Below the pieces are notes generated by a model. That model saw only the letters and a program-made list of their open reading frames with translations. It was not told where the DNA came from and did not search any database. A stretch of 64,000 nucleotides of DNA from an uncultured Lachnospiraceae bacterium (lineage in GTDB: Bacteria > Bacillota > Clostridia > Lachnospirales > Lachnospiraceae), in NCBI GenBank assembly GCA_934438085.1, contig CAKSBC010000004.1:1-64000 (forward strand), in the 5' to 3' direction. Made by a program: the position numbers and the translations under genes. Each line of letters opens with the position of its first letter. Position 1 is the stretch's first letter. Shown here piece by piece: positions 16,981 to 25,431 of this stretch.

Positions 16981-17097
16981 AAGTCTGACTGATATCCGAT
17001 GGAAATGAATAATGAGAAGATACGGATATCTTCGCGAGGCACCATTAACATACCTGCAGATATTGCAGAAATTGAAAAAAGAACGGAGAGACTTAAA

Positions 17098-18552
17098 ATG
17101 AATAATGATTTTAATAATAAGGCCTACCCATGCGATGAGCCGACAGAAAGAAAAAGCTACCCATGCGATGATCCTGCCGAAAGAAGCTCATATCCGTGTG
17201 ATGAGGCCTTTTCTGATGCAAAAAAAGCTTCGTCATATGAAGGCGGAGAGCAGGGCTTTGCTGAGGCATCCGAATCAAAGCCGGTAAAAGGAAAGGGCAG
17301 AAGAGGCGGAAATTCTGCATTTTCCAAGGTCGTAAATTCCGGAGTATTTGCAAAGAGCAGAAATGATCGTTCAAATGCAGACAGAGATAATAAGGACTTT
17401 GGAGCCGGACGTGACCGTGCAGACAGAGGCAGAGGCTTCCACAGAGACTTTGACGGTGACAGAAGAGAGAAACGAGATTTTAGAGACCGCGGAGAAGGAA
17501 GAAGCTTTAATGACAGAAATGAGCGCAGCGGTCGCAGCTTTGACAGAAGCGGAAGAGACGGAGACAGGCGCAGCTTCAACAGATCAGACCGTGATCATGA
17601 CAGAGACCGCCGTTTCGGAGACCGTGACGGGCGCGGCAGAAACGACAGAGGAAGAGAAAGAGAAAAGTCACCTGAATCAATTTTCAGCAAGGCCTATAAG
17701 GTAAAGATCGAGACTACCTCAGAGATAGGGGCATTTGTAAATGCTCCTGAAGAAATTTTAAACAGTCCGTTCGGAAGAAAAATCGGCGAAAACAGACGTA
17801 TACTTCTTCCTTTTGCAGAGCAGCTCGGCAGACCAAAGGCCGGAGATATAGTAAGTGTTCATTTTTATGAGGATAAGGGCGGAAGAATGGCATGCACCAT
17901 GAGAACTCCTATCCTTAAGGAAGGTGAGGTCGGTATATTAAGAGTTGCTGCTTCTACCCGCATCGGAGTATTTCTTGATAACGGAGTACCAAAGCAGGTG
18001 CTGCTTCCGTTCAAGGAGCAGATATCAGCACCTGAGGTTGGAGATGAAGTGCTTGTATGGCTCTATTCCGATAAGTCAGGCAGACAGGCCGCTACGATGA
18101 GAGTCTATGCTCATCTTGATAAGCACAGCCCTTATAAGGAAGATGACAGAGTAACCGGATTTGTATATGAGATCAATCCTAAGTTGGGTATCTTTATTGC
18201 AGTAGACAATAAGTACTACGGACTTGTACCTATAAACGAGACTTTCAAAAATTATGAGTACGGGGATGAGGTCGAGGCAAGAGTTGCCAAGGTCAGAGAA
18301 GACGGAAAGCTTGACCTTCTCATAAGAGAAAAGCTTTACAAGACTGTTCAGGAGGATGCTGATGTTATCCTTTATGAGCTTAGAAGAAATAACGGCTTCC
18401 TTCCTTACGGAGACAGAGCTGATGCAGAGTTTATCGAAGAAACTTATGCAATGAGCAAGAATCAGTTTAAGCGTGCATTAGGACATCTGTACAGAAACCG
18501 CATAGTTGAGCTGGATAGAGAAAAGGATACTGTCACTCTCATTAAAGATTGA
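17098..18552 (+). CDS. CvfB-like S1/winged-helix RNA-binding protein with Arg/Asp-rich N-terminus
   Basis: The C-terminal 285 or so residues match the CvfB/YitL family: successive S1-type beta-barrels (YKVKIETTSEIGAF; VGILRVAASTRIGVFLD; VTGFVYEINPKLGIFI) and a C-terminal winged helix (MSKNQFKRALGHLYR). CvfB binds RNA and affects virulence gene expression in staphylococci. The first 195 or so residues are different: three YPCD repeats at about 10-13, 21-24 and 32-35, then a Gly/Arg/Asp/Ser-rich disordered stretch with repeated R-D, D-R and R-S-F units. Family members I know are near 300 residues, so this extension is unusual. I use the ATG at 17098 (GGAG 9 nt upstream); an in-frame ATG at 16999 would add 33 residues but has a poor ribosome site. 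Confidence 0.85.
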   Translation: MNNDFNNKAYPCDEPTERKSYPCDDPAERSSYPCDEAFSDAKKASSYEGGEQGFAEASESKPVKGKGRRGGNSAFSKVVNSGVFAKSRNDRSNADRDNKDFGAGRDRADRGRGFHRDFDGDRREKRDFRDRGEGRSFNDRNERSGRSFDRSGRDGDRRSFNRSDRDHDRDRRFGDRDGRGRNDRGREREKSPESIFSKAYKVKIETTSEIGAFVNAPEEILNSPFGRKIGENRRILLPFAEQLGRPKAGDIVSVHFYEDKGGRMACTMRTPILKEGEVGILRVAASTRIGVFLDNGVPKQVLLPFKEQISAPEVGDEVLVWLYSDKSGRQAATMRVYAHLDKHSPYKEDDRVTGFVYEINPKLGIFIAVDNKYYGLVPINETFKNYEYGDEVEARVAKVREDGKLDLLIREKLYKTVQEDADVILYELRRNNGFLPYGDRADAEFIEETYAMSKNQFKRALGHLYRNRIVELDREKDTVTLIKD

Positions 18553-18574
18553 AAGACTGACAGCCTTATATAAT

Positions 18575-18610
18575 AAAAAATGCCGCTCCGTTAGAAAATG
18601 CCGGAGCGGC
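18575..18610 (-). terminator. Terminator shared by the convergent cvfB-like and CBS genes
   Basis: Stem gccgctccg / cggagcggc (18582-18590 with 18602-18610), GC-rich, 11-nt loop. The T run is on the - strand (complement of taataaaaaat), so it fits best as the end of the CBS gene; it may also slow + transcription. Confidence 0.75.
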
Positions 18611-18638
18611 TTAAATGAAAAATGTTTAGTTGCAGATC

Positions 18639-19112
18639 TCAGAATACGGCAGCCGGCTCGCGTGTTGGATGCACCTTTAAGGGCTCTTCCTTTTTGACTG
18701 CATTTTCAGCTGCAGCAAGCTGGTTTCTGAAGTACTTGATGATCTCCTGTCTGGTGACAATGCCTATAAAGCTGTCGTTGTCATCACATACAGGAACAAA
18801 ATTCTGATGAACCGCCAATTCGCAAAGATCCTCCATATTGGCACGGATAGAAATCGGCATATAATCCCGTCTTCGGTCTATAGAGGTTATCTTGATGCGT
18901 TCGGCTTCATGCAGGTCGAGGTTGTATTTGTTTTTAATGTTCCACAAAAGATCGCCTTCTGTGATGGTGCCTATGTAGTGACCGTTTTTGCTCAAAAGAG
19001 GTATAGCAGCGTGGCGGCGCACTTCCATTTTTTCGAGGGCCTGACGCAGTGTGTCATCCTCTTCTAAAAAAGCACAGTCACACTTAGGTGTAAGATAAAA
19101 CAGTATATTCAT
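18639..19112 (-). CDS. CBS-domain pair protein
   Basis: A 157-residue protein made of two CBS motifs (about 1-60 and 75-135) with the typical GTITEGDLLW and GIVTRQEIIKYF ends. Such stand-alone pairs bind adenine nucleotides and act as energy or ligand sensors, usually without known partner. I use the internal ATG (MNILFYL), since GGGAG lies 5 nt before it on the - strand; an ATG 12 nt further upstream overlaps that site. This is the only - strand protein gene in the window. The C-terminal 25 residues beyond the second CBS motif are charged and low in complexity. Confidence 0.85.
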   Translation of the reverse strand: MNILFYLTPKCDCAFLEEDDTLRQALEKMEVRRHAAIPLLSKNGHYIGTITEGDLLWNIKNKYNLDLHEAERIKITSIDRRRDYMPISIRANMEDLCELAVHQNFVPVCDDNDSFIGIVTRQEIIKYFRNQLAAAENAVKKEEPLKVHPTREPAAVF

Positions 19113-19416
19113 GATATCTCCCATAAAATGCGGACAATGCGGGACATCCGCTTAAATATCCTATAAATATAGTACCATCTTTTGACGAAAATATGAACGA
19201 GAGAAATAATATTGGTCACATTTTGATGATTTATCAGGCTAAATTTCGTGAGAGAATACGACTTGACGATTGTAATAAAAATACTTTGCTTACAATGCAT
19301 AAATTGATTGATAAAAGTTTGTGAATTTTTATATTTGCTTATTGTAAATCACTGAATATTTGATAAAATTAGTATAGGATTTGTGCAATTTTAATTATGA
19401 TTAGGAGGAGAGCGAT
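19113..19416. other. Divergent intergenic region
   Basis: About 300 A+T-rich bases between the - strand CBS gene and the + strand regulator gene. It holds a + strand promoter (listed) and a small inverted repeat gcggat/gtccgc in the CBS leader. I cannot pick a confident - strand promoter, and I see no other structure. Confidence 0.5.
19342..19369 (+). promoter_or_regulatory. Promoter of the PucR/CdaR-type regulator gene
   Basis: TTGTAA (19342-19347), 16-nt spacer, TAAAAT (19364-19369), about 45 nt before the start codon. Confidence 0.5.
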
Positions 19417-20505
19417 ATGGTTTCTAATCAGATAGTACAGAATGTACTGGTTGAAATAGCAACGATCACAAATGTTAATGCAGCTATATATGCAAGCGAC
19501 GGTAAAAACGTTGCTGTGAAAGGGGACATGAGCGGTATTGACGAAAGAGAAATCGTTGCATTCATCTTGAGCGGAGACTCTGCCAATGATAACGGCAGCT
19601 TTTACATTAACCGTATCTGTCAGGAAGGCGAAACGGAGTTTATTTCTGCGGTAAGAAAGGACTCTGATAATTCACTGATGGCTTCCAAGCTCATAGCGGT
19701 TCAGATGGAAGGTCTGATGCTTGCTTATAAGGAGAAGATGGATAAGGACAGCTTCATCAAGAATCTTCTTCTTGATAATCTTCTGCAGATAGATATTTTC
19801 AACCGTTCACGCAGACTTCATATAGAATTCAAGGAGCCAAGAGCGGTATTTATCGTAAAGAGCGAAGGACGCGAGCAGCTGCCTATTCATGAGCTTTTAA
19901 AGCAGATCGTATCTGCCAATGCAGATGATTTTATCACCGGCACGGATGAGAATAACCAGATAGTTGTTCATGCCGTAAAGAATAAGAATGATCGTGATGA
20001 GGAGCTTAAGGCCTATGCCGAGAGCATGCTCAAAACTATAAATGATGCAGGGCTTGATGCTGATATCGCCTATGGTTCTATTGTTGAGGAGCTTAAGGAT
20101 GTTTCCAAGTCATACAAGGAAGCAAGACTTGCTCACGATGTCCGCAGTATTTTCTACGAAGACAGAAAGATAATTTCATTCAGCGGACTTGGCATCGGAC
20201 GTCTTATTTATCAGCTTCCGATAAATCTCTGCCGTATGTTCATTAAAGAAATATTCGGCGGAAGAACTATCGATGAATTTGATGAAGAGACACTTACTAC
20301 CATTAATAAGTTCTTTGAGAACAATCTGAATGTTTCAGAGACCTCAAGGCAGCTCTTTATCCATAGAAATACTCTCGTCTACAGACTCGACAAGCTGCAG
20401 AAACAGACCGGTCTTGATCTTAGAGTTTTTGAAGATGCTATTACCTTTAAGATCGCTCTCATGGTAGTAAAATACATCGACTATATGGACAGGATAGATT
20501 ACTGA
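19417..20505 (+). CDS. PucR/CdaR-family transcriptional regulator
   Basis: 362 residues. The C-terminal 60 or so form the PucR-type helix-turn-helix: FFENNLNVSETSRQLFIHRN followed by TLVYRLDKLQ. Before it is a GGDEF-like CdaR middle domain, and the N-terminal 130 residues resemble a small sensory domain. Members of this family commonly control sugar-acid, purine or proline use and often sit next to their targets, but here the nearest downstream gene is ftsE, so the target is unclear. AGGAGGAG lies about 7 nt before the ATG. Confidence 0.85.
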   Translation: MVSNQIVQNVLVEIATITNVNAAIYASDGKNVAVKGDMSGIDEREIVAFILSGDSANDNGSFYINRICQEGETEFISAVRKDSDNSLMASKLIAVQMEGLMLAYKEKMDKDSFIKNLLLDNLLQIDIFNRSRRLHIEFKEPRAVFIVKSEGREQLPIHELLKQIVSANADDFITGTDENNQIVVHAVKNKNDRDEELKAYAESMLKTINDAGLDADIAYGSIVEELKDVSKSYKEARLAHDVRSIFYEDRKIISFSGLGIGRLIYQLPINLCRMFIKEIFGGRTIDEFDEETLTTINKFFENNLNVSETSRQLFIHRNTLVYRLDKLQKQTGLDLRVFEDAITFKIALMVVKYIDYMDRIDY

Positions 20506-20543
20506 TAAACGTAAAGCAGTTCAGATCTATCCGGCAAATGTTT

Positions 20544-20570
20544 ATGCAGGCGGAGTAATTCTGCCTGCAT
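20544..20570. repeat. Inverted repeat before ftsE
   Basis: Perfect 8-bp arms atgcaggc / gcctgcat with an 11-nt loop, about 38 nt before the ftsE start. There is no T run, so it may be a weak terminator of the regulator gene or an operator rather than a true terminator. Confidence 0.45.
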
Positions 20571-20607
20571 AACTGTTACATACGACAATATTATACAGAC
20601 ACAGAAC

Positions 20608-21405
20608 ATGATAGAATTCAATAATGTCAGCAAGGTATATGATACCGGTAATAGAGCAATAAGAGATATTAACCTCACTGTTGGAGACGGTGAGTTTGTT
20701 TTCGTGACCGGAAGGTCAGGCGCGGGTAAATCGACGCTGTTAAAGCTTATTACAAGAGAGCTTAGGGCCACTGAGGGAGAGGTACTCGTAGCAGGACGAG
20801 ACATAGGAAGGCTTAGGGAAAGAGATATTCCGCGCTACAGACGTCAGCTCGGTATAGTTTTCCAGGATTTCAGACTGTTAAATGACAGAAATGTTTTTGA
20901 AAATATAGCATTTGCACAGAGAGTAATAGGAGCTTCCGGAGCAGAAATAAGAAGAAATGTTCCGGAGATGATGAAGCTTACGGGAATTTCGGCAAAGTAT
21001 AAAAATATGCCTAATCAGCTTTCCGGAGGCGAGCAGCAGAGAGTGGCCATAGCCAGAGCTCTTATCAACAGACCGTCGGTTATACTTGCAGATGAGCCTA
21101 CCGGTAATTTGGATGAGAGAAATTCAGAGGAGATATTAAGACTCCTTCTTGAAATAAATCAAATGGGAACGACAGTTATTGTCATCACACATTCCAAGCA
21201 GTTGGTTGAATCCGTGGACAAAAGAGTGATAGTCATGGATAAGGGTACTGTGGTCGATGACTATGTTTCAATGAAGAATTCGCCTCCGTTAAAGAGCTTT
21301 TTCAGCTCTGAGCCTCCAAAGCAGCGAGGACGTTCAAGGAGAAATCCGGAATTTTCGGCAATGCCTGGAAATGATCAGGATAACGGAAGGAGGCATGAAA
21401 GATGA
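20608..21405 (+). CDS. ftsE: Cell-division ABC ATPase FtsE
   Basis: Cytosolic ATPase that, with FtsX, drives septal or lateral peptidoglycan hydrolases. Walker A GRSGAGKST (about 34-42), signature LSGGEQQR (about 138-145) and Walker B VILADEPTG are intact. The core ends near residue 225 and is followed by about 40 extra residues rich in Pro, Arg and Ser (PPKQRGRSRRNPEF), longer than the usual 220-230 residue FtsE. I see no Shine-Dalgarno site before the ATG. It overlaps ftsX by 4 nt. Confidence 0.94.
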   Translation: MIEFNNVSKVYDTGNRAIRDINLTVGDGEFVFVTGRSGAGKSTLLKLITRELRATEGEVLVAGRDIGRLRERDIPRYRRQLGIVFQDFRLLNDRNVFENIAFAQRVIGASGAEIRRNVPEMMKLTGISAKYKNMPNQLSGGEQQRVAIARALINRPSVILADEPTGNLDERNSEEILRLLLEINQMGTTVIVITHSKQLVESVDKRVIVMDKGTVVDDYVSMKNSPPLKSFFSSEPPKQRGRSRRNPEFSAMPGNDQDNGRRHER

Positions 21406-22325
21406 GCACTGTCATATACTGCTTTCGTCAGGGAATATCCAATCTGAAAAAGAATCTGTTATTTTCAATCGCATCAACAGTAACTATAGCAGCATGCATT
21501 TTCCTATTCTGCCTTTTTTACTGTCTGGTAATGAATGTGCAGCACATAGCATACAATGCGGAGACTACGATAGGAATCAGTGTTTTCTTTAATGAAGGCG
21601 TCAGCATGGATGAAAAGGAAGCCTTCAGAGATGCGGTCATAGAGCGTGGCGGAGTTAAAGAAATCAACTATAAATCGGCTGATGAGGCGTGGGAGGATTT
21701 CAAAGAGGATTATTTCGGAGAACAGTCAGAGGAACTTGCAGAAGCATTTGCAGATGACAATCCTCTGGCACACAGCGACAGCTATGAAATTTTTCTTAAC
21801 AATATAGAGGACCAGGACAGTGAAGCGGAATTTATAAGGAGCTTTGACATTGTTAGAGAAGTTAACTATGCAAATACTGTTGTATCTGCGCTTAAATCGC
21901 TGAATAGGATCATTTATGCCGTTTCAGTGGTGCTTATAGGAATACTGTTTGCGATTTCTGTATTTCTTATCAGCAATACAATTAATCTTACTGCGCATTT
22001 CAGGAAGCGCGAAAATGAGATCATGAAGATGATCGGAGCAACTAACGGCATGATAAGAGCTCCGTTTGTGATAGAGGGAACGATTATAGGATTTATAGGA
22101 GCTGTGATACCGCTCGGGCTTATGTACTATATTTATCACAGAGCGGAGCAATCGGCAGCAGTCTACATCAGCAGATCAGGGGCGCTCAGTTCACTTTCTG
22201 ATATAGCCAAGCTTATTCCGTTTAATGAGATCTATCCGAAGCTTGTACTTGCAGGAACGGCACTCGGAGTAGGAATAGGCTTTGTGGTATCATTTGTAAC
22301 AATCAGAAAACATCTTAAAGTTTGA
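21402..22325 (+). CDS. ftsX: Cell-division permease-like protein FtsX
   Basis: 307 residues: a cytosolic N-terminus, a first membrane segment (about 22-46), an extracellular domain of roughly 130 residues rich in acidic residues, then three membrane segments (about 172-195, 223-245 and 280-302). The extracellular domain is where FtsX of other bacteria recruits a murein hydrolase, here most likely the M23 protein encoded 8 nt downstream. GGAAGGAGG lies before the ATG, inside the end of ftsE. Confidence 0.93.
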   Translation: MSTVIYCFRQGISNLKKNLLFSIASTVTIAACIFLFCLFYCLVMNVQHIAYNAETTIGISVFFNEGVSMDEKEAFRDAVIERGGVKEINYKSADEAWEDFKEDYFGEQSEELAEAFADDNPLAHSDSYEIFLNNIEDQDSEAEFIRSFDIVREVNYANTVVSALKSLNRIIYAVSVVLIGILFAISVFLISNTINLTAHFRKRENEIMKMIGATNGMIRAPFVIEGTIIGFIGAVIPLGLMYYIYHRAEQSAAVYISRSGALSSLSDIAKLIPFNEIYPKLVLAGTALGVGIGFVVSFVTIRKHLKV

Positions 22326-22333
22326 CCTAATAA

Positions 22334-23665
22334 ATGAAACGTAATAATCACATAAACTTCACATGCTTAAATGATAATAGCGGCATCAAGCTGAAAAAAC
22401 GGCTTAAGGCTGTGTTTTTTGCATCGATTTTTTCTGCGGCTGCCATGGGAAATGTATACGGAATTATTCCGGATAAGGCATATGCGGTTACATCCGATGC
22501 CAAAAGTGAGATCAGAAATTCCAAGGATCGAATAAACGAAAATAAAAAGAAGCTTGATGAGCTGAACAGCCAGAAGAATGATGTTGATAAAAAGCTTGAT
22601 GAGCTCAGTCAGCTGAAAAAGGATGCGGCGCAGTATATAACAAAGCTTGACGGAGAGCTTTCAGATATCAATGCAAAGATAGACGAGCTTACCGAAGAGA
22701 TAGCAAATATTGAGGCACAGATAAGCGCAACAAAGCTTGAGCTTGAGGCCGCCAAAGCAGATGAGGAAAAGCAGTATGCCTCTATGAAGCTCAGGATAAA
22801 ATACATGTATGAGCGCGGAAGTCAGTCGCTGCTGGATGCTTTATTCAGATCCGGGAGCTTTTCCGATATGATCAACAAGGCTGAGTATATCAGTAATGTT
22901 ACCGAATATGACAGAAATAAGCTGGATGAGTATGTTGATACAAAAAAGAAGATAGAAGCCAAGGAAGAAGAGCTTAGTTCTGAGCATGAAGTGCTCAAGA
23001 CCAGCAATTCAAAGCTAAATGAGCAGAAGGCCGACGTCGAAAAGCTTCAGAATGACAAGCAGCGTGAGCTTGAGAGCTATAATGCAAAGATAAATGCAGC
23101 TGAATCAGACATAGCCGGCATGAATGCCGATATAGCAGGAATTAAAAAGGCTATTCAGGCTGAGGAAAACAATATAGCTGCAATGGAGGCAAAGATAAAG
23201 GCTGAGGAAGAGGCCGCGAAAAAGAAGGCTGAGGCATCAGGGCAGACATATGTCAAGAAATCAATAGGTGACATAAGCTTTACCTGGCCGTGCCCAAGCT
23301 CAAGTCGCATCACCTCGAAATTCGGAGATCGTGAATCTCCTACAGAGGGAGCATCTACAAACCATAAGGGCGTTGATATAGGTGCGGCAAGCGGCTCTGC
23401 AGTAGTGGCTGCAGCTTCCGGCACAGTAGTCATTGCCACATATTCCGCATCAGCCGGCAATTATGTAATGTTAAGCCACGGCGGCGGTGTGTACACAGTG
23501 TATATGCATATGTCTTCAATAGCTGTATCACAGGGAGCAGAGGTAAGCGCAGGTCAGAAGATCGGTGCTGTCGGTTCGACCGGATATTCGACAGGACCTC
23601 ACCTGCATTTCGGAATAAGGATCAACGGAAGCTATGTTAATCCGATGTCCTATGTTTCACCATAA
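22334..23665 (+). CDS. Coiled-coil M23 murein endopeptidase (FtsEX-activated type)
   Basis: 443 residues. An export signal lies around 22-50, a long alpha-helical coiled coil around 55-290 (repeats of Lys, Glu, Asp, Ala and Leu), and a C-terminal LytM/M23 domain from about 318. The zinc ligands appear complete: HKGVD near 347-351 and HLHF near 428-431. This is the architecture of EnvC and of FtsEX-linked hydrolases; EnvC itself lacks ligands and only activates amidases, whereas this protein should be a working DD-endopeptidase. No clear ribosome site precedes the ATG, which sits 8 nt after ftsX and may rely on coupling. Confidence 0.9.
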   Translation: MKRNNHINFTCLNDNSGIKLKKRLKAVFFASIFSAAAMGNVYGIIPDKAYAVTSDAKSEIRNSKDRINENKKKLDELNSQKNDVDKKLDELSQLKKDAAQYITKLDGELSDINAKIDELTEEIANIEAQISATKLELEAAKADEEKQYASMKLRIKYMYERGSQSLLDALFRSGSFSDMINKAEYISNVTEYDRNKLDEYVDTKKKIEAKEEELSSEHEVLKTSNSKLNEQKADVEKLQNDKQRELESYNAKINAAESDIAGMNADIAGIKKAIQAEENNIAAMEAKIKAEEEAAKKKAEASGQTYVKKSIGDISFTWPCPSSSRITSKFGDRESPTEGASTNHKGVDIGAASGSAVVAAASGTVVIATYSASAGNYVMLSHGGGVYTVYMHMSSIAVSQGAEVSAGQKIGAVGSTGYSTGPHLHFGIRINGSYVNPMSYVSP

Positions 23666-23678
23666 CAGGAAGTAACTA

Positions 23679-25295
23679 ATGGATAAGAACTTAAACGATA
23701 TAAATGATGAAAAAAAATTGAATGTGCAGGAAGCGCAAATAAAGGATGCTGCAGAAGGCACAGCCGATTCAGTACCGGATGATGAAAATGCTGATGAAGC
23801 TTCCGGCAAAAAGAAAGGAAAACTTAATGGCTTTAAAAGGGGTATAGCTCTCGGAGCGGCAGCAGTACTGATCCTTGAAGCCGGAGCATTTAAATTTATA
23901 AATTCAGGGGATGACCTTGATCTTATAAAGGTAGATAAAAAGCTTAAGGAAATAGAATCGCTTATTAACTATACCTATCTTTATGATGCCGATAAGCAGA
24001 AGATGGAGGACGGCATGTTTACCGGTCTGGTGTACGGACTCACAGATGACCATTATTCTGCATATTACTCAAAATCTGTATTCGATGAGGAAAAAAAGAG
24101 GCTTAACGGTAATTATGTAGGAATAGGCGTAACCATAACAAAGGACCCGGAGACCGGAGGAATCCTTGTAAATGCAGTTAACGGCGAGGGTCCTGCAGCC
24201 AAGGTCGGCATTCAGCCGGGAGATATAATCATCAAGGCCGACGGCAATGATCTTACTCAAAAAGATGCAGATTTCGCTGTAAGCCTGATCACCGGAGAGG
24301 TGGGAACTACTGTTAATATAACCCTGCTCAGAGACGGTAAGGAGCTCGAGTTCACTGTTGAGCGAGCTAATATAACCACTATAAGCGTTCAGAGCGATGT
24401 GCTGGATGAGGGTAATATAGCGGACTCTATTGCTCCGGACCCGAAAAACAGCATTAAGGGAACAAATATCGGCTATATAAGCATTAACACCTTCAATCAG
24501 ACAACTATGCAGGAGTTTGTGGATGAGCTTGATGATCTTGCTGAGGATAAGCAGGTTGACGGCATCGTTATAGACTTAAGGAATAACGGCGGCGGAGATA
24601 TGAATATCTGCCTTGAGATGCTTGATATGATACTGCCGGACGATCTTGAGCCTTTAGTCACAGTCGGAGACGGTGAGACTTCTGAAAAAGCAGAAGCTGA
24701 AGAGGAAGCAGGCATAGAGCTTACCGACAATAATGGCAAAACCTCTGATAAGACTGATAAAAATGAAAAGAAGCAGGACAATAAATACAGCCTCGGTAAA
24801 AATCTTACTCCTGAGGGAGATGAGACTGATGAAACAGGAACACTGCTTCTCAGCATTGAAAATAAAATAGGTGAGGCAGACAAATACTATGCGGCAGACG
24901 GTTGGGGCAATGATGTTCCTATTGTTGTAGTTGTAAATGAAAATTCCGCATCCGCTTCGGAAATATTTGCAGGAGTACTGAGAGATTACGGCTATCAGAT
25001 AGTAGGAGAAAAGACCTTCGGAAAGGGCATAGTACAGTCTCTTTATCCTTTGAGCGACGGCTCTGCTGTTAAATTCACAACACAGCAGTACAGACTGCCG
25101 GGCGGAGAGCTTATACACGGAAAGGGCATCACCCCGACTATAGAGGTGCCTTTTGAGGAATATGACGGCGTGACAGCAGAAACAGTAAACTATGCAAACG
25201 GAGCAGCACAGCCGGATATTATGAAGGATAAGCAGATCGCAGCAGCGGTAAAGGAGCTTGAAAGACAGGTCTACGAGGCTTATCAGAATCAGTAA
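23679..25295 (+). CDS. Carboxy-terminal processing protease (S41), membrane anchored
   Basis: 538 residues. An acidic cytosolic N-terminus (1-45), one membrane anchor (about 52-75), a PDZ domain (about 145-230) and an S41 protease domain. The catalytic pair is Ser425 in ENSASASE and Lys449 in KTFGKG. The protease domain is interrupted after the LRNNGGG segment by about 65 low-complexity acidic and Lys-rich residues (around 330-395) not present in ordinary CtpA/CtpB. Its place behind the ftsEX-hydrolase genes suggests it trims or degrades the secreted hydrolase or other envelope proteins. AGGAAG lies before the ATG. Confidence 0.9.
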   Translation: MDKNLNDINDEKKLNVQEAQIKDAAEGTADSVPDDENADEASGKKKGKLNGFKRGIALGAAAVLILEAGAFKFINSGDDLDLIKVDKKLKEIESLINYTYLYDADKQKMEDGMFTGLVYGLTDDHYSAYYSKSVFDEEKKRLNGNYVGIGVTITKDPETGGILVNAVNGEGPAAKVGIQPGDIIIKADGNDLTQKDADFAVSLITGEVGTTVNITLLRDGKELEFTVERANITTISVQSDVLDEGNIADSIAPDPKNSIKGTNIGYISINTFNQTTMQEFVDELDDLAEDKQVDGIVIDLRNNGGGDMNICLEMLDMILPDDLEPLVTVGDGETSEKAEAEEEAGIELTDNNGKTSDKTDKNEKKQDNKYSLGKNLTPEGDETDETGTLLLSIENKIGEADKYYAADGWGNDVPIVVVVNENSASASEIFAGVLRDYGYQIVGEKTFGKGIVQSLYPLSDGSAVKFTTQQYRLPGGELIHGKGITPTIEVPFEEYDGVTAETVNYANGAAQPDIMKDKQIAAAVKELERQVYEAYQNQ

Positions 25296-25361
25296 GAAAA
25301 TTAAGCACAGGCTGCAATAAAAATAATTAAAAAGTCTGTTTCAAAGCCGCTTAAGGCCATA

Positions 25362-25390
25362 TGGACGTTTAGTTTATATTTTGTTATAAT
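25362..25390 (+). promoter_or_regulatory. Promoter of hisS-aspS
   Basis: TGGACG at 25362-25367, 17-nt spacer, TATAAT at 25385-25390. Only about 40 nt separate it from the hisS start, so a T-box leader is excluded for transcripts starting here. Confidence 0.6.
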
Positions 25391-25431
25391 AACATGTTGA
25401 CGACGCGAAATATCAGATATTCGGAGGCGAA

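Larger units (their letters stand above)
16319..17097 (+). other. Gene-poor A+T-rich stretch between lipoprotein and cvfB-like gene
   Basis: No convincing protein gene in about 780 bases. It holds, in order, the + terminator of the lipoprotein gene, a 29-bp dispersed repeat, a hairpin with its T-run on the - strand, an uncoded segment with a - strand promoter at its far end (a candidate RNA unit), a further A+T-rich stretch in which I see nothing, and a + strand promoter for the next gene. Each is listed separately. Confidence 0.7.

Noticed and set aside
16999..17097. Longer N-terminus of the cvfB-like protein from the ATG at 16999
   Set aside because: Poor ribosome site and use of codons such as CGG, CGA and TCG that are rare in this window; the ATG at 17098 has a proper site. 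Kept only as an alternative.
17157..17579. A 140-residue - strand ORF opposite the cvfB-like gene
   Set aside because: It is the antisense shadow of the repetitive Arg/Asp codons (Leu/Ser-rich, no ribosome site).
24654..25118. A 154-residue - strand ORF opposite the S41 protease gene
   Set aside because: Antisense of a clear protease domain with catalytic residues; no start signal.
25296..25431. T-box leader before hisS
   Set aside because: Only about 40 nt separate the proposed transcription start from hisS, and no T-box sequence is visible.
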